Assembly: GCF_000419765.1 (NCBI RefSeq)
Contig: NZ_ATTQ01000004.1
Location: 248,001 to 312,000, forward strand
Reading direction: 5' to 3'
Origin: Rhizobium mongolense USDA 1844
GTDB lineage: Bacteria > Pseudomonadota > Alphaproteobacteria > Rhizobiales > Rhizobiaceae
Length of the DNA: 64,000 nt
The position numbers and the translations under genes are program-made. Positions within the stretch are counted from its first letter, which is position 1. Every line of letters begins with the position of its first letter. The notes beneath the pieces are model-generated. The model made no database searches and had not been told where the DNA came from. It worked only from the letters and a program-made list of their open reading frames with translations. This document shows, piece by piece, positions 6,991 to 16,560 of this stretch.

Positions 6991-9900
6991 GTGTTCGACA
7001 ATCTTTTCGGCCCCGAAGGGGCAAAACGCGACGGCAGCGAAGTCTTTGCAGCTCTGCGGAAAGCGGCGAGCGAGAGAATCCTCGTTCTTGACGGCGCCAT
7101 GGGTACGCAGATCCAGGGGCTCGGCTACGATGAGGACCAGTTCCGCGGCGATCGCTTCATCGGTTGCGCCTGTCACCAGAAGGGCAATAACGATCTTCTG
7201 ATCTTGACGCAGCCAGATGCGATCGAGGAAATCCACTACAAATACGCCAAGGCTGGCGCGGATATTCTCGAAACCAATACCTTCTCATCGACCCGCATCG
7301 CGCAGGCCGATTATCAGATGGAAGGCGAGGTCTACGCGCTCAATAAAGACGGTGCCGAGATCGTGCGCCGCGCCGCTATCCGCGCCGAGCGCGAGGATGG
7401 CCGCCGCCGTTTCGTGGCGGGCGCCATCGGCCCGACAAACCGCACTGCCTCGATCTCGCCGGATGTGAACAATCCGGGTTTCCGTGCGATCAGCTTCGAT
7501 GAGCTTCGCATCGCCTATGGTGAGCAGATCGATGGCCTCATCGACGGTGGCGCGGACATTATCCTCATCGAGACCATTTTTGATACGCTGAATGCCAAGG
7601 CTGCAATCTTTGCCTGCGAGGAGCGGTTCGAAGTGAAGGGTATCCGCCTGCCGGTGATGATCTCGGGCACGATTACCGATCTTTCCGGCCGCACGCTGTC
7701 CGGACAGACGCCTTCGGCCTTCTGGAACTCGGTGCGCCACGCCAATCCGTTCACAATCGGCCTCAACTGCGCGCTCGGTGCCAATGCGATGCGTCCGCAT
7801 CTGCAAGAGCTCGCGGGTGTTGCCGACACCTTCGTCTGCGCCTATCCGAATGCCGGGTTGCCGAACGAATTCGGCCAGTACGACGAGACGCCGGAGCTGA
7901 TGGCGGCGCAAATCGACAGCTTCGCGCGCGAAGGCCTCGTCAATATCGTCGGCGGCTGCTGCGGCTCGACGCCGGAACATATCCGCGCGATTGCCGAGAC
8001 GGTTGCCAAGTACAAGCCGCGGCCGATCCCGGAACACCGGCCGTTTATGTCTTTGTCGGGGCTCGAGCCTTTCGAACTGACCAAGGACATTCCTTTCGTC
8101 AACGTCGGCGAGCGCACCAACGTTACCGGTTCGGCCCGCTTCCGCAAGCTAATCACCAACGCCGACTACAATGCGGCCTTGGACGTCGCCCGCGATCAGG
8201 TGGAAAACGGCGCGCAGGTCATCGACGTCAATATGGACGAAGGCCTGATCGACTCCGAAAAGGCGATGGTCGAGTTCCTGCACCTGATCGCCGCCGAGCC
8301 GGATATTGCCCGGGTGCCCGTGATGATCGACTCGTCGAAGTTTTCGATCATCGAGTCGGGTCTTAAGTGCGTTCAGGGCAAGGCGATCGTCAACTCGATC
8401 TCTTTGAAGGAAGGCGAGGAGAATTTCCTCGCCCAGGCGAAACTGCTGCACCGCTACGGTGCGGCTGTCGTCGTCATGGCTTTCGATGAGGTAGGGCAGG
8501 CTGATTCTTACGAGCGCAAGGTGAATATCTGCACCCGCGCCTATAAGCTCCTGACCGAGAAGGCGGGCTTTCCGCCAGAGGACATCATCTTCGATCCGAA
8601 CATCTTTGCGGTCGCGACCGGCATCGAGGAACACAACAATTACGGCGTCGATTTCATCGAGGCGACGCGCACGATCCGCCAGCGCATGCCGCTGGTGCAT
8701 GTTTCCGGCGGTGTTTCCAACCTGTCCTTCTCGTTCCGTGGCAACGAGCCGGTGCGCGAGGCGATGCATGCCGTGTTTCTCTACCACGCCATCCAGGCGG
8801 GTATGGACATGGGCATCGTCAATGCCGGCCAGCTTGCGGTCTACGACCAGATCGATCCGCAGCTGCGCGACGCCTGCGAAGACGTCGTGCTTAACCGGCG
8901 TCCGGATGGTACCGAGCGCCTGCTCGAAGTCGCCGAGCGTTTCCGGGGTGCAGGGACGAAGGAAGCCAGAGTTCAGGATCTTTCCTGGCGCGAATGGACG
9001 GTCGAGAAGCGACTTGAACACGCTCTGGTCAACGGCATCACAGAATATATCGAGGCCGATACCGAAGAGGCCCGCCAGAAGGCGGCACGTCCGCTGCATG
9101 TCATCGAGGGCCCGCTGATGGCCGGCATGAACGTCGTCGGCGATCTGTTCGGTTCCGGCAAGATGTTCTTGCCGCAGGTCGTCAAGTCGGCGCGGGTGAT
9201 GAAGCAGGCGGTCGCCGTGCTGCTGCCTTACATGGAAGAGGAAAAGCGCCTCAATGGCGGCGACGAGAGGAAGACTGCCGGCAAGATCCTGATGGCGACG
9301 GTCAAGGGCGACGTGCACGATATTGGCAAGAACATCGTCGGCGTCGTGCTTGCCTGCAATAATTACGAGATCATCGACCTCGGTGTGATGGTGCCGGCCA
9401 CAAAGATTCTCGAGACGGCGGTGGCCGAAAAAGTCGATGTCATCGGCCTTTCTGGCCTCATCACGCCGTCGCTCGACGAGATGGTGCATGTGGCAGCCGA
9501 GATGGAACGCGAGGGCTTCGATATCCCGCTCCTGATTGGCGGCGCGACAACGAGCCGCGTTCATACCGCGGTGAAGATCCATCCCGGCTATGCGAGGGGC
9601 CAGGCGGTCTATGTGACGGATGCAAGCCGCGCCGTCGGCGTCGTCTCGTCCTTGCTGTCTCCGGATACGCGCCAGGGCTATATCGACGATATCCGCGGCG
9701 AATATGCCAAGGTTGCCGCGGCCCATGCGCGCAGCGAGGCCGAGAAGGTTCGTCTGCCGCTTTCCCGCGCCCGCGAGAATGCGCAGCAGGTGGATTGGGC
9801 CGCCTACAAGCCGACTAGGCCGCAGTTCATCGGCACCAAGGTGTTCGAGGACTATGATCTGGCGGAGATCGCCAAGTATATCGACTGGACGCCGTTCTTC

Positions 9901-10764
9901 CAGACATGGGAATTGCGCGGACGCTTCCCAGCAATCCTCGAAGATGAGAAGCAGGGCGAGGCGGCGCGTGCCCTTTGGGCCGATGCGCAGGCGATGCTAA
10001 AGAAGGTGATCGACGAGAAGTGGTTCCGGCCGCGCGCCGTCATCGGCTTCTGGCCGGCGAACAGCGCCGGCGACGATATCCGTCTCTTCACGGATGAGGC
10101 GCGCGCCGAAGAGTTTGCGACCTTCTACACGCTCCGCCAGCAGCTTTCCAAGCGCGATGGCCGCCCGAACATGGCGCTGTCGGATTTCGTGGCACCGGTG
10201 TCGAGCGGTGTCGAGGACTATGTCGGCGGATTCGTGGTGACCGCGGGCATCGAGGAAATTGCGATCGCGGAACGGTTCGAGCGTGCCAACGACGACTACT
10301 CCTCGATCCTCGTCAAGGCGATCGCCGACCGCTTCGCCGAGGCCTTCGCCGAGCGCATGCACGAACGGGTCCGGCGCGAGTATTGGGGCTATGCCAAGGA
10401 CGAGACGCTGACCAACGAGCAACTCATCACCGAGGAATATGCCGGCATCCGCCCTGCGCCGGGCTATCCGGCGCAGCCCGACCACACGGAAAAGGCGACG
10501 CTCTTCCGCCTGCTCGACGCCGAGAAGGCAGCCGGCGTGAAGCTGACGGAAAGCTACGCCATGTGGCCCGGTTCTTCGGTCTCCGGCCTTTATATCGGCC
10601 ACCCCGACAGCTACTATTTCGGCGTCGCCAAGGTGGAGCGCGACCAGGTCGAGGACTACGCTGCGCGTAAGGGCATGGAGATTTCCGAAGTGGAACGCTG
10701 GCTCGGGCCGGTGCTCAACTACGTGCCGCGCAAGGCTGCCGAGGAGATCGACGACGCGGCGTGA
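6991..10764 (+). CDS. metH: Cobalamin-dependent methionine synthase
   Basis: A 1257-residue, full-length four-module MetH. It moves the methyl group of 5-methyl-THF to homocysteine through cobalamin. The homocysteine module occupies about residues 20-345 with zinc ligands Cys260, Cys323 and Cys324 ([10 protein letters not shown]). The folate module (about 360-640) begins [14 protein letters not shown]. The cobalamin cap and Rossmann modules (about 660-900) contain [10 protein letters not shown] with cobalt ligand His776. The C-terminal reactivation domain (about 930-1240) has the AdoMet-binding [14 protein letters not shown] region. The GTG start follows CAAGGAG by 7 bases. Upstream lies a palindrome shared with the metF-linked regulator. 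A hairpin terminator follows at 10803. Confidence 0.97.
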   Translation: MFDNLFGPEGAKRDGSEVFAALRKAASERILVLDGAMGTQIQGLGYDEDQFRGDRFIGCACHQKGNNDLLILTQPDAIEEIHYKYAKAGADILETNTFSSTRIAQADYQMEGEVYALNKDGAEIVRRAAIRAEREDGRRRFVAGAIGPTNRTASISPDVNNPGFRAISFDELRIAYGEQIDGLIDGGADIILIETIFDTLNAKAAIFACEERFEVKGIRLPVMISGTITDLSGRTLSGQTPSAFWNSVRHANPFTIGLNCALGANAMRPHLQELAGVADTFVCAYPNAGLPNEFGQYDETPELMAAQIDSFAREGLVNIVGGCCGSTPEHIRAIAETVAKYKPRPIPEHRPFMSLSGLEPFELTKDIPFVNVGERTNVTGSARFRKLITNADYNAALDVARDQVENGAQVIDVNMDEGLIDSEKAMVEFLHLIAAEPDIARVPVMIDSSKFSIIESGLKCVQGKAIVNSISLKEGEENFLAQAKLLHRYGAAVVVMAFDEVGQADSYERKVNICTRAYKLLTEKAGFPPEDIIFDPNIFAVATGIEEHNNYGVDFIEATRTIRQRMPLVHVSGGVSNLSFSFRGNEPVREAMHAVFLYHAIQAGMDMGIVNAGQLAVYDQIDPQLRDACEDVVLNRRPDGTERLLEVAERFRGAGTKEARVQDLSWREWTVEKRLEHALVNGITEYIEADTEEARQKAARPLHVIEGPLMAGMNVVGDLFGSGKMFLPQVVKSARVMKQAVAVLLPYMEEEKRLNGGDERKTAGKILMATVKGDVHDIGKNIVGVVLACNNYEIIDLGVMVPATKILETAVAEKVDVIGLSGLITPSLDEMVHVAAEMEREGFDIPLLIGGATTSRVHTAVKIHPGYARGQAVYVTDASRAVGVVSSLLSPDTRQGYIDDIRGEYAKVAAAHARSEAEKVRLPLSRARENAQQVDWAAYKPTRPQFIGTKVFEDYDLAEIAKYIDWTPFFQTWELRGRFPAILEDEKQGEAARALWADAQAMLKKVIDEKWFRPRAVIGFWPANSAGDDIRLFTDEARAEEFATFYTLRQQLSKRDGRPNMALSDFVAPVSSGVEDYVGGFVVTAGIEEIAIAERFERANDDYSSILVKAIADRFAEAFAERMHERVRREYWGYAKDETLTNEQLITEEYAGIRPAPGYPAQPDHTEKATLFRLLDAEKAAGVKLTESYAMWPGSSVSGLYIGHPDSYYFGVAKVERDQVEDYAARKGMEISEVERWLGPVLNYVPRKAAEEIDDAA

Positions 10765-10802
10765 CGCGTGGCGTATGCGATGTCTTCAGGCATTGATTCA
10801 AG

Positions 10803-10834
10803 AAACCCGGAAGGTGTTTTCACTTTCCGGGTTT
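10803..10834 (+). terminator. Terminator of metH
   Basis: AAACCCGGAA (10803-10812) pairs with TTCCGGGTTT (10825-10834) around a 12-base loop, 39 bp after the metH stop. Confidence 0.8.
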
Positions 10835-10924
10835 ATGCCGTTGATCTCTCCAAAGCCCGGAAAATCGGTAGTATATGGAGCAGGATAGCTCAGTCAGCTC
10901 AGGGTGTGCTGACAATGGGACTGT

Positions 10925-11131
10925 CCGCGCCGCAAGATCGATGTGTTGCAGCTGATTGAGGCCGCACGCTCTGGCGAAGACGTGGTTATTGTGAAGGGAC
11001 GGAAGCCGGTTGCGACGCTGACGCCCATCGCAGATCTCGTTTCAGATTGGTTTCTCAAAGAAAGTTATCGGAACCGGCCCGAACTTTTTCGAATTGATGG
11101 ACGAGGAGGACATCGCAGCCTGGGAAGGTAG
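10925..11131 (+). pseudogene. Phd/YefM-type antitoxin remnant
   Basis: The frame after about 10940 reads LQLIEAARSGEDVVIVKGRK then PVATLTPI, the core of prevent-host-death (Phd/YefM) antitoxins, which normally begin with a short MxxVSxxEAK strand that is missing here. Near the 3' end a second frame reads MDEEDIAAWEG, a usual antitoxin C-terminus, so a frameshift has occurred near 11090-11100. No companion PIN or RelE-type toxin follows, because the convergent GntR gene begins at once. A dead fragment is the best reading; a shortened live antitoxin is possible but less likely. Confidence 0.55.
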
Positions 11132-11137
11132 TAGATC

Positions 11138-11899
11138 TCAGGCCCCGATCGTCAGTTCCGCCACAAAATCATAAGCGTCTCCGCGATAGAGCGAACGTGT
11201 GAATTCAACGGCGCGCCCCGAGCCGAGGTAGGAGATACGCTCGATCGAAAGGCCGGCGGCGCCAACGGGGACGCCAAGCAGATGGGCGTCGGCTTCCTTC
11301 ATATTGGTGGCTGAGATGCGCTGCACTGCGCGGATGGGACGAACCTGGCGCCTCTCCAGTTCGGCATAGAGCGATGTCGTCACCACGAAAGGGTCCGGCA
11401 GGAATTCGCCCGAGACACTGGCATTCTCGATTGCCAGAGGCTGGTCGTCGGCGATGCGCAGGCGGCTCAGCCGCGAGACCTTGATATCGGCGGCCAGGCC
11501 GAGGTTCATCATCTCGTCGGGCGAGGGCGTGTGGATGCCTTTATGCAGCCACTCGGAGCGCGAGGTCATGCCGCGGCGGGCCATATCCTCGGTGAAGGAG
11601 GTGAGCTGGGACAGCCGTTGTTCGACCTTCGAGACCGGCTTGGCAACGAAAGTGCCGGAGCCGTGGCGGCGCACAAGCAGACCGTCCGCGACGAGTTCGT
11701 CTATCGCCTTGCGGACCGTGACTCGGCTGACGGTCGCGAACTCCGCGATGTCGCGCTCCGGCGGCAAGGCATCGCCGTGGCCGAGCGTGCCGGCGCGAAT
11801 GGCTTCTTCAAGGGTGCGGCGCAGTTTGACATAAAGCGGGCCGCTGCCGCCGCCTTGAAGGCGCTCGGGTGAAAGGATGCTGGCGAAATCATCCGTCAT
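11138..11899 (-). CDS. GntR/HutC-family transcriptional regulator
   Basis: A 253-residue regulator with an N-terminal GntR winged helix (about residues 20-87; ALPPERDIAEFATVSRVTVR then KAIDELVADGLLVRR) and a C-terminal UTRA ligand domain (about 105-245) ending in TRSLYRGDAYDFVAEL, a usual UTRA motif. HutC-type regulators of this shape sense phosphorylated amino sugars or related ligands (NagR, DasR and NagQ types). It overlaps the upstream kinase gene by 4 bp, so the two are co-transcribed. The gene order suggests control of the kinase and the divergent ABC operon, probably through the sites at 12823-12963. The ligand is inferred, not shown. Confidence 0.88.
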   Translation of the reverse strand: MTDDFASILSPERLQGGGSGPLYVKLRRTLEEAIRAGTLGHGDALPPERDIAEFATVSRVTVRKAIDELVADGLLVRRHGSGTFVAKPVSKVEQRLSQLTSFTEDMARRGMTSRSEWLHKGIHTPSPDEMMNLGLAADIKVSRLSRLRIADDQPLAIENASVSGEFLPDPFVVTTSLYAELERRQVRPIRAVQRISATNMKEADAHLLGVPVGAAGLSIERISYLGSGRAVEFTRSLYRGDAYDFVAELTIGA

Positions 11900-12780
11900 G
11901 CCGCACCCTTCTGTCGCTCCTGAAGAAATTTTAATGCGAGATCGATCGCGCCCTGGAGCACGTCGCCTTTCGGCTCTCTGAGAAGGACTTTGTGCCGCTC
12001 GGCGAGCCAGGGTTCATAGGCCTTTGCAAGGCCGCCGAGCAGGCAGATCGCTGGGCATTCCGGCCAGAGGAGGGCGTCCAGGTTATCGCCGATCGCCGCA
12101 GCGGCGTCCTTGATGATGCCTATTGCGATCTCGTCGCCTTGTGCGGCGTAATCGAAGACAAGCGGCGCGTATCGGGCAAACTCCTTGGGTTTCGAGGCGT
12201 GGGCGAATTCGACGACGCGTTCGGGGTCGTCGCCATACTCAGTCATGAGCTTTACCGTCAGTGGCGAAGACGGGCGCACCTTGTCGTAGGCGAGCAGAGA
12301 CTTTTCCAATAGGTCGCGGCCGAGGCGCGCGCCGCTTGCCTGATCACCGACGACGAAGCCCCAGCCGCCGATACCTCGCAATTTGCCGTCCCGGCGCGCA
12401 TTGTAGACAGAGCCGGTGCCGAAGGCGCCGATGACGCCGTCGGAATCGCCGAGGGCGCCCTCAAGCGCGATCAGGGCATCAGTGACGACATGGCCATCTG
12501 CAAAGGGCAGGGCGTGCTCGATGCGGGCTCGGTAGTCGCCGACATTGGCGCCCGCGACGCCGACGACGGCGGAGACCTTGGAAACGGTTTCGGCAGGCAG
12601 GCCCGCATCCCGCAGAGCCTCGCGCGCTGACGAGATGATATTGAGGAGAGAGTTGTCGAGATCGGAGAGGATGTTGGCAGGCCCAGCCTTGCCGCGGCCC
12701 AGAACGTTGCCCTTGCTGTCGGCAACTGCAGCCCGGCAGCTCGATCCGCCCCCATCTATGCCGATTGCCAATTCCGTCAT
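11896..12780 (-). CDS. BadF/BadG-type sugar kinase, probably N-acetylglucosamine kinase
   Basis: A 294-residue ASKHA-fold kinase. The phosphate-1 loop is at the N-terminus (AIGIDGGGSSCRAAVADSKG), a central GAFGTGSVYNARRDGK contains the second phosphate loop, GGWGFVVGDQASGARLGRDL follows, and ICLLGGLAKAYEPWL provides the adenosine motif. This arrangement is typical of N-acetylglucosamine kinases of the BadF/BadG/BcrA/BcrD group. The ATG at 12780 places the first strand at residues 3-8; an upstream in-frame start would add a non-conserved tail. It precedes and overlaps the GntR gene and is divergent from an ABC importer. Substrate is inferred from family and context. Confidence 0.85.
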   Translation of the reverse strand: MTELAIGIDGGGSSCRAAVADSKGNVLGRGKAGPANILSDLDNSLLNIISSAREALRDAGLPAETVSKVSAVVGVAGANVGDYRARIEHALPFADGHVVTDALIALEGALGDSDGVIGAFGTGSVYNARRDGKLRGIGGWGFVVGDQASGARLGRDLLEKSLLAYDKVRPSSPLTVKLMTEYGDDPERVVEFAHASKPKEFARYAPLVFDYAAQGDEIAIGIIKDAAAAIGDNLDALLWPECPAICLLGGLAKAYEPWLAERHKVLLREPKGDVLQGAIDLALKFLQERQKGAA

Positions 12781-12822
12781 CGAGCCTCCAAACGCCGCAT
12801 CCTTTAGGTTTTTGCTACAATA

Positions 12823-12963
12823 CCAAAAAAATACCATTTACCAAGCAGAATTGGTTCGAAAATTTTGCATCTATATGTCATTGATTTTGAATGATAAAAT
12901 TTTTTAACTGAAATTTATGAGCATCAAAAGTTAAAATCGGCTGGACAATTGGTATTTTTTTGG
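12823..12963. promoter_or_regulatory. Divergent control region with inverted 14-bp repeats
   Basis: CCAAAAAAATACCA at 12823-12836 and its exact reverse complement at 12950-12963 flank a very AT-rich 113 bp between the kinase and the ABC operon. The outer bases (ATACCA direct half-sites and AATTGGTATT) resemble operators of HutC-type amino-sugar regulators in spirit. I infer that they are the binding sites of the GntR regulator at 11138. Confidence 0.55.
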
Positions 12964-13003
12964 CCTTAATTCCGGAAAAGGGAACAGCACGTAGAGGCAG
13001 AAA

Positions 13004-13031
13004 AAACCGGCATCAGGACATCAGCCGGTTT
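13004..13031 (+). terminator. Stem-loop in the leader of the ABC operon
   Basis: AAACCGGC (13004-13011) pairs with GCCGGTTT (13024-13031) and is followed by CTTTG. It lies 280 bp before the binding-protein start codon. It could attenuate readthrough or be the end of a lost gene; no ORF of note lies between it and 13311. Confidence 0.4.
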
Positions 13032-13310
13032 CTTTGACAGAAGGTCGCATCACGATTGCCGCTTCGGCGCAAACGCCATGGAGACCAAGCCGCCTGCAGC
13101 TTTTCCTTAGGAAATTATCGCGCCCGGTTCAGCGTATCGGGAGGGCGCATACGGGCCGGGAGCGTCTTTGCTTTCCGTGTCCGTCGAGCTTTCGGGGCCG
13201 GCAGTTGCTGGCGGCCCTTCCAAGGGGCGTTGGGTGTAATCCTCAGGCACGCCAACTGCTTGTTTCAGAACCAAGATAGCGCCCTGCGGCGCTTAAAACA
13301 GGAGAGGGAA

Positions 13311-14570
13311 ATGAAAAACACTGCTCTGAAAAGCCTGCTGCTTGCCTCCAGTCTGCTCACGTCTGCCGGCTTTGCCTACGCTGCGGATGTCACGCTGACG
13401 ATCGAAAGCTGGCGCAATGACGACCTGCAGATCTGGCAGGAAAAGATCATCCCGGCCTTCGAAGCCAAGAACCCGGGCATCAAGCTCGTTTTCTCGCCGA
13501 CCGCGCCGACGGAATACAATGCGTCGCTGAACGCCAAGCTCGACGCCGGATCCGCAGGCGACATCATCACCTGCCGGCCGTTCGACGCCTCACTCGAACT
13601 CTTTAACAAGAAGCAGCTTGCAGACCTAACAAGCCTGCCGGGCATGGAAAACTTCACGCCGGTTGCGAAGGCTGCCTGGTCGACCGACGACGGCAAGTCA
13701 ACCTTCTGCGTTCCGATGGCTTCGGTCATTCACGGCTTCATCTACAACAAGGATGCCTTCGACAAGCTCGGCATCGCCGTTCCGAAGACGCAGGACGAGT
13801 TCTACGCCGCTCTCGAAAAGATCAAGGCGGACGGCACCTACATCCCGCTGGCGATGGGCACGAAGGACCTTTGGGAAGCCGCAACCATGGGCTACCAGAA
13901 CATCGGCCCGAACTATTGGAAGGGCGAAGAGGGCCGCATGGCCCTGATCGAAGGCAAGAAGAAGCTGACGGATGCCGAATGGGTCGAGCCCTACAAGGAA
14001 CTCGCCAAGTGGAAGCCCTATCTCGGCGACGGCTTCGAAGCGCAGACCTATTCCGACAGCCAGAACCTCTTCACGCTCGGCCGTGCGGCGATCTACCCCG
14101 CCGGCTCATGGGAAATTTCGCTGTTCAACAGCCAGGCGCAGTTCAAGATGGGCGCATTCCCGCCGCCGGTTCCCAAGGCGGGCGACACCGGCTATATCTC
14201 CGACCATCCGGACATCGGTGTCGGCCTGAATACGAAGAGCGCACATGCCGAGGAAGCCAAGAAATTCCTGAGCTGGGTTGCTTCTCCCGAATTCGCAGAC
14301 ATCTACGCGAATTCGCTGCCGGGCTTCTTCAGCCTGAACTCAAACCCGGTGAAGATGAGTGATCCGTTGGCTCAGGAATTCGTTTCCTGGCGCGGCCCGT
14401 ACAAGTCGACCGTCCGCTCGACCTATCAGATCCTGCAGCGCGGCACGCCGAACCTGGAAAACGAAACCTGGATTGAATCAGCCAACGTCATCAACGGCAC
14501 GGATACGCCGGAAGTGGCTGCCGAAAAGCTCCAGAAGGGTCTCGACAGCTGGTACAAGCCGGCCAAGTAA
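13311..14570 (+). CDS. ABC sugar transporter, solute-binding protein (family 1)
   Basis: A 419-residue periplasmic binding protein. The signal peptide is MKNTALKSLLLASSLLTSAG with cleavage expected after AYA. The mature part shows the MalE/UgpB-type fold: DVTLTIESWRNDDLQIWQEK at the start, LDAGSAGDIITCRP, FIYNKDAFDKLGIAVPKTQD, and the late LGRAAIYPAGSWEISLF and GVGLNTKSAHAEEAKKFL. The ATG at 13311 follows GGAGAGGG; frame-open sequence upstream lacks a signal peptide. It is the first gene of an importer (two permeases, oxidoreductase, ATPase) and is followed by a stable hairpin, a common way to keep binding-protein mRNA abundant. The divergent kinase suggests an amino sugar or glycoside as ligand. 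Confidence 0.9.
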   Translation: MKNTALKSLLLASSLLTSAGFAYAADVTLTIESWRNDDLQIWQEKIIPAFEAKNPGIKLVFSPTAPTEYNASLNAKLDAGSAGDIITCRPFDASLELFNKKQLADLTSLPGMENFTPVAKAAWSTDDGKSTFCVPMASVIHGFIYNKDAFDKLGIAVPKTQDEFYAALEKIKADGTYIPLAMGTKDLWEAATMGYQNIGPNYWKGEEGRMALIEGKKKLTDAEWVEPYKELAKWKPYLGDGFEAQTYSDSQNLFTLGRAAIYPAGSWEISLFNSQAQFKMGAFPPPVPKAGDTGYISDHPDIGVGLNTKSAHAEEAKKFLSWVASPEFADIYANSLPGFFSLNSNPVKMSDPLAQEFVSWRGPYKSTVRSTYQILQRGTPNLENETWIESANVINGTDTPEVAAEKLQKGLDSWYKPAK

Positions 14571-14583
14571 GCCTCCAGCGAGA

Positions 14584-14607
14584 AGGGCGGCGATCTTCCG
14601 CCGCCCT
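14584..14607 (+). terminator. Stem-loop after the binding-protein gene
   Basis: AGGGCGGCG (14584-14592) pairs with CGCCGCCCT (14599-14607), loop ATCTTC. There is no U tract, so it probably stabilises or partially terminates the binding-protein transcript. Confidence 0.6.
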
Positions 14608-14702
14608 CATTCCTGTGCTCGTCACAGGAATCCAGCCACGCGAAGTCTTTCGCGTGAGAAGAGTCTCCCGCGCCGCCGACGCGGCGCAACTGGATCCCTG
14701 TT
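14604..14702. repeat. Intergenic repeat (family B, second copy)
   Basis: Contains CCTCATTCCTGTGCTCGTCA, then inner palindromes (ACGCGAAGTCTTTCGCGT and GCGCCGCCGACGCGGCGC), the string GAGTCTCCCGCGCC, and ends CAACTGGATCCCTG. The left end and the GAGTCTCCCGCGCC string match the element at 5399-5521. It lies inside an operon, between the binding-protein and first permease genes. Confidence 0.6.
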
Positions 14703-14760
14703 TGATTTTCGGGATAACCCGAGGATAGGGGAGAGAACGAAGCAAAGCGAGCCAGAAACA

Positions 14761-15705
14761 ATGACCGATCTGACATCGGAAACCCCGATTTCGCTCAAGC
14801 GCCCGGTGCGCTGGCATATCGGCGTCTTTCTTCTCCCGGCAATCGTCGTCTACTCGGCGATCATGATCCTGCCGTTGATCGAAACGCTCAGGCTTTCGTT
14901 CTACAATGTGGTTGACGGCGCGCCCGCCTTCGTTGGCCTTGCGAACTACAAGGTGCTGTTCAGCGATCCACACTGGGCGCATGATTTCTGGAATGCGCTT
15001 GTCAACAACCTGATCTTTTTCGCCATTCATATGTGCGTGCAGAATCCGATCGGCATTGCGCTTGCAGCGCTTCTGTCCACGCCGCGGCTGCGTTTCGTCG
15101 CCTTCTACCGCACCGCGATGTTCCTGCCGACACTGCTTTCATTCGTGATCGTCGGCTTCATCTGGAAGCTGATCCTCTCGCCGATCTGGGGCGTTGCACC
15201 CTGGCTGATGAGCCTTGTTGGCATGAAGTCCTTCTTTGCGCCCTGGCTCGGCCAGTCCGGCCCGGCGCTGGTCGCCGTCTCGCTGATTTCCAACTGGCAA
15301 TATATCGGCATCCCGATGATGCTGATCTACGCGGCGCTGCTCAGCATTCCGGAAGAGGTGATCGAGGCGGCGGAATGCGACGGTATCACCGGCTGGGCAC
15401 AGTTCTGGAAGATCAAGCTACCGCTCATCCTGCCGGCGATCGGCATCATCTCGATCCTGACCTTCGTCGGCAACTTCAACGCCTTCGACTTGATCTACAC
15501 GGTGCAGGGCGCGCTTGCTGGCCCCGATAAGTCGACCGACATTCTGGGAACGCTGCTTTACCGCACCTTCTTCGGCTTCCAGCTGCAGCTCGGCGACCGG
15601 TCCATGGGGGCGACGATCGCGACGACGATGTTCCTAATCATTCTCGCTGGCGTCTCGTTCTATCTTTTTGCCATCCAGCGGCGCATGCGCCGGTATCAGT
15701 TCTAA
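14761..15705 (+). CDS. ABC sugar transporter permease 1
   Basis: A 314-residue inner-membrane permease of the MalF/UgpA type with six predicted membrane helices, the first at about residues 20-42. The EAA loop that contacts the ATPase reads EEVIEAAECDGITGWAQFWK followed by IKLPLILPA. The ATG at 14761 follows GGGGAGAGAACG at a longer spacing; it matches the usual MalF-type N-terminus with a short polar head before helix 1. It pairs with the permease that starts 12 bp after its end. Confidence 0.9.
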   Translation: MTDLTSETPISLKRPVRWHIGVFLLPAIVVYSAIMILPLIETLRLSFYNVVDGAPAFVGLANYKVLFSDPHWAHDFWNALVNNLIFFAIHMCVQNPIGIALAALLSTPRLRFVAFYRTAMFLPTLLSFVIVGFIWKLILSPIWGVAPWLMSLVGMKSFFAPWLGQSGPALVAVSLISNWQYIGIPMMLIYAALLSIPEEVIEAAECDGITGWAQFWKIKLPLILPAIGIISILTFVGNFNAFDLIYTVQGALAGPDKSTDILGTLLYRTFFGFQLQLGDRSMGATIATTMFLIILAGVSFYLFAIQRRMRRYQF

Positions 15706-15717
15706 GGAGCGTGGTCC

Positions 15718-16560
15718 ATGTCCAACAGAGCACGCACATCGCCGATCCGCACCGGGCTCGTTCACCTGGCTTTGATCGGTTACACGCTCGTCGCCGTCTT
15801 TCCGGTGTTTCTCACGATCATCAACTCGTTCAAGGACCGCAACGCGATCTTCCGTTCGCCCCTGCAGGTCCCGACGCCCTCGACCTTCAGCCTTGTCGGC
15901 TATCGGACGGTGCTGGGGCAGGGCGACTTCGCGACTTATTTCCAGAATAGCTTGATCGTGACGGTCGTCTCGATCTTCTTCGTGCTGCTGTTCGGCGCGA
16001 TGGCGGCGTTCGCCTTGTCCGAATACCGCTTCCGCGGCAACACGCTGATGGGCCTCTACATGGCGATCGGCATCATGATCCCCATCCGTCTCGGCACGGT
16101 CGCGATCCTGCAGGGCATGGTTGCGGCGGGTCTCGTCAATACGTTGACAGCGCTGGTTCTCGTCTATACGGCGCAGGGCATTCCGCTGGCGATCTTCATC
16201 CTGTCGGAATTCATGCGCACGGTCTCCGATGACCTGAAGAATGCCGGCCGCATTGACGGGCTTTCCGAATACGCAATTTTCTTCCGGCTGGTGCTGCCGC
16301 TTGTGCGCCCGGCGATGGCGACGGTTGCGGTCTTTACGATGATCCCGATCTGGAACGATCTCTGGTTCCCGCTGATCCTGGCGCCGGCCGAATCCACCAA
16401 GACCGTAACGCTCGGCTCGCAAATATTTATCGGGCAATTCGTCACCAACTGGAACGCGGTCCTGGCTGCGCTGTCGCTGGCGATCCTGCCGATCCTCGTG
16501 CTCTACGTCATCTTTTCGCGGCAGCTGATCCGCGGCATCACCTCCGGAGCAGTGAAATGA
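15718..16560 (+). CDS. ABC sugar transporter permease 2
   Basis: A 280-residue MalG/UgpE-type permease with six helices; helix 1 spans about residues 14-35 (LVHLALIGYTLVAVFPVFLT). The EAA-like loop is DDLKNAGRIDGLSEYAIFFR followed by LVLPLVRPA. AAGGAG precedes the ATG by 7-8 bases. It overlaps the next gene, an oxidoreductase, by 4 bp, which suggests translational coupling. Confidence 0.9.
   Translation: MSNRARTSPIRTGLVHLALIGYTLVAVFPVFLTIINSFKDRNAIFRSPLQVPTPSTFSLVGYRTVLGQGDFATYFQNSLIVTVVSIFFVLLFGAMAAFALSEYRFRGNTLMGLYMAIGIMIPIRLGTVAILQGMVAAGLVNTLTALVLVYTAQGIPLAIFILSEFMRTVSDDLKNAGRIDGLSEYAIFFRLVLPLVRPAMATVAVFTMIPIWNDLWFPLILAPAESTKTVTLGSQIFIGQFVTNWNAVLAALSLAILPILVLYVIFSRQLIRGITSGAVK

Noticed and set aside
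8149..9726. Long minus-strand open frame (525 codons) inside metH
   Set aside because: It is fully antisense to metH, rich in His, Arg and Asp as expected from mirrored codons of a high-GC gene, with no recognisable domain.
10875..10915. tRNA-like string AGGATAGCTCAGTCAG
   Set aside because: It resembles a D arm, but no acceptor, anticodon or T arm can be built around it, so it is not a tRNA; an attachment-site fragment cannot be shown.
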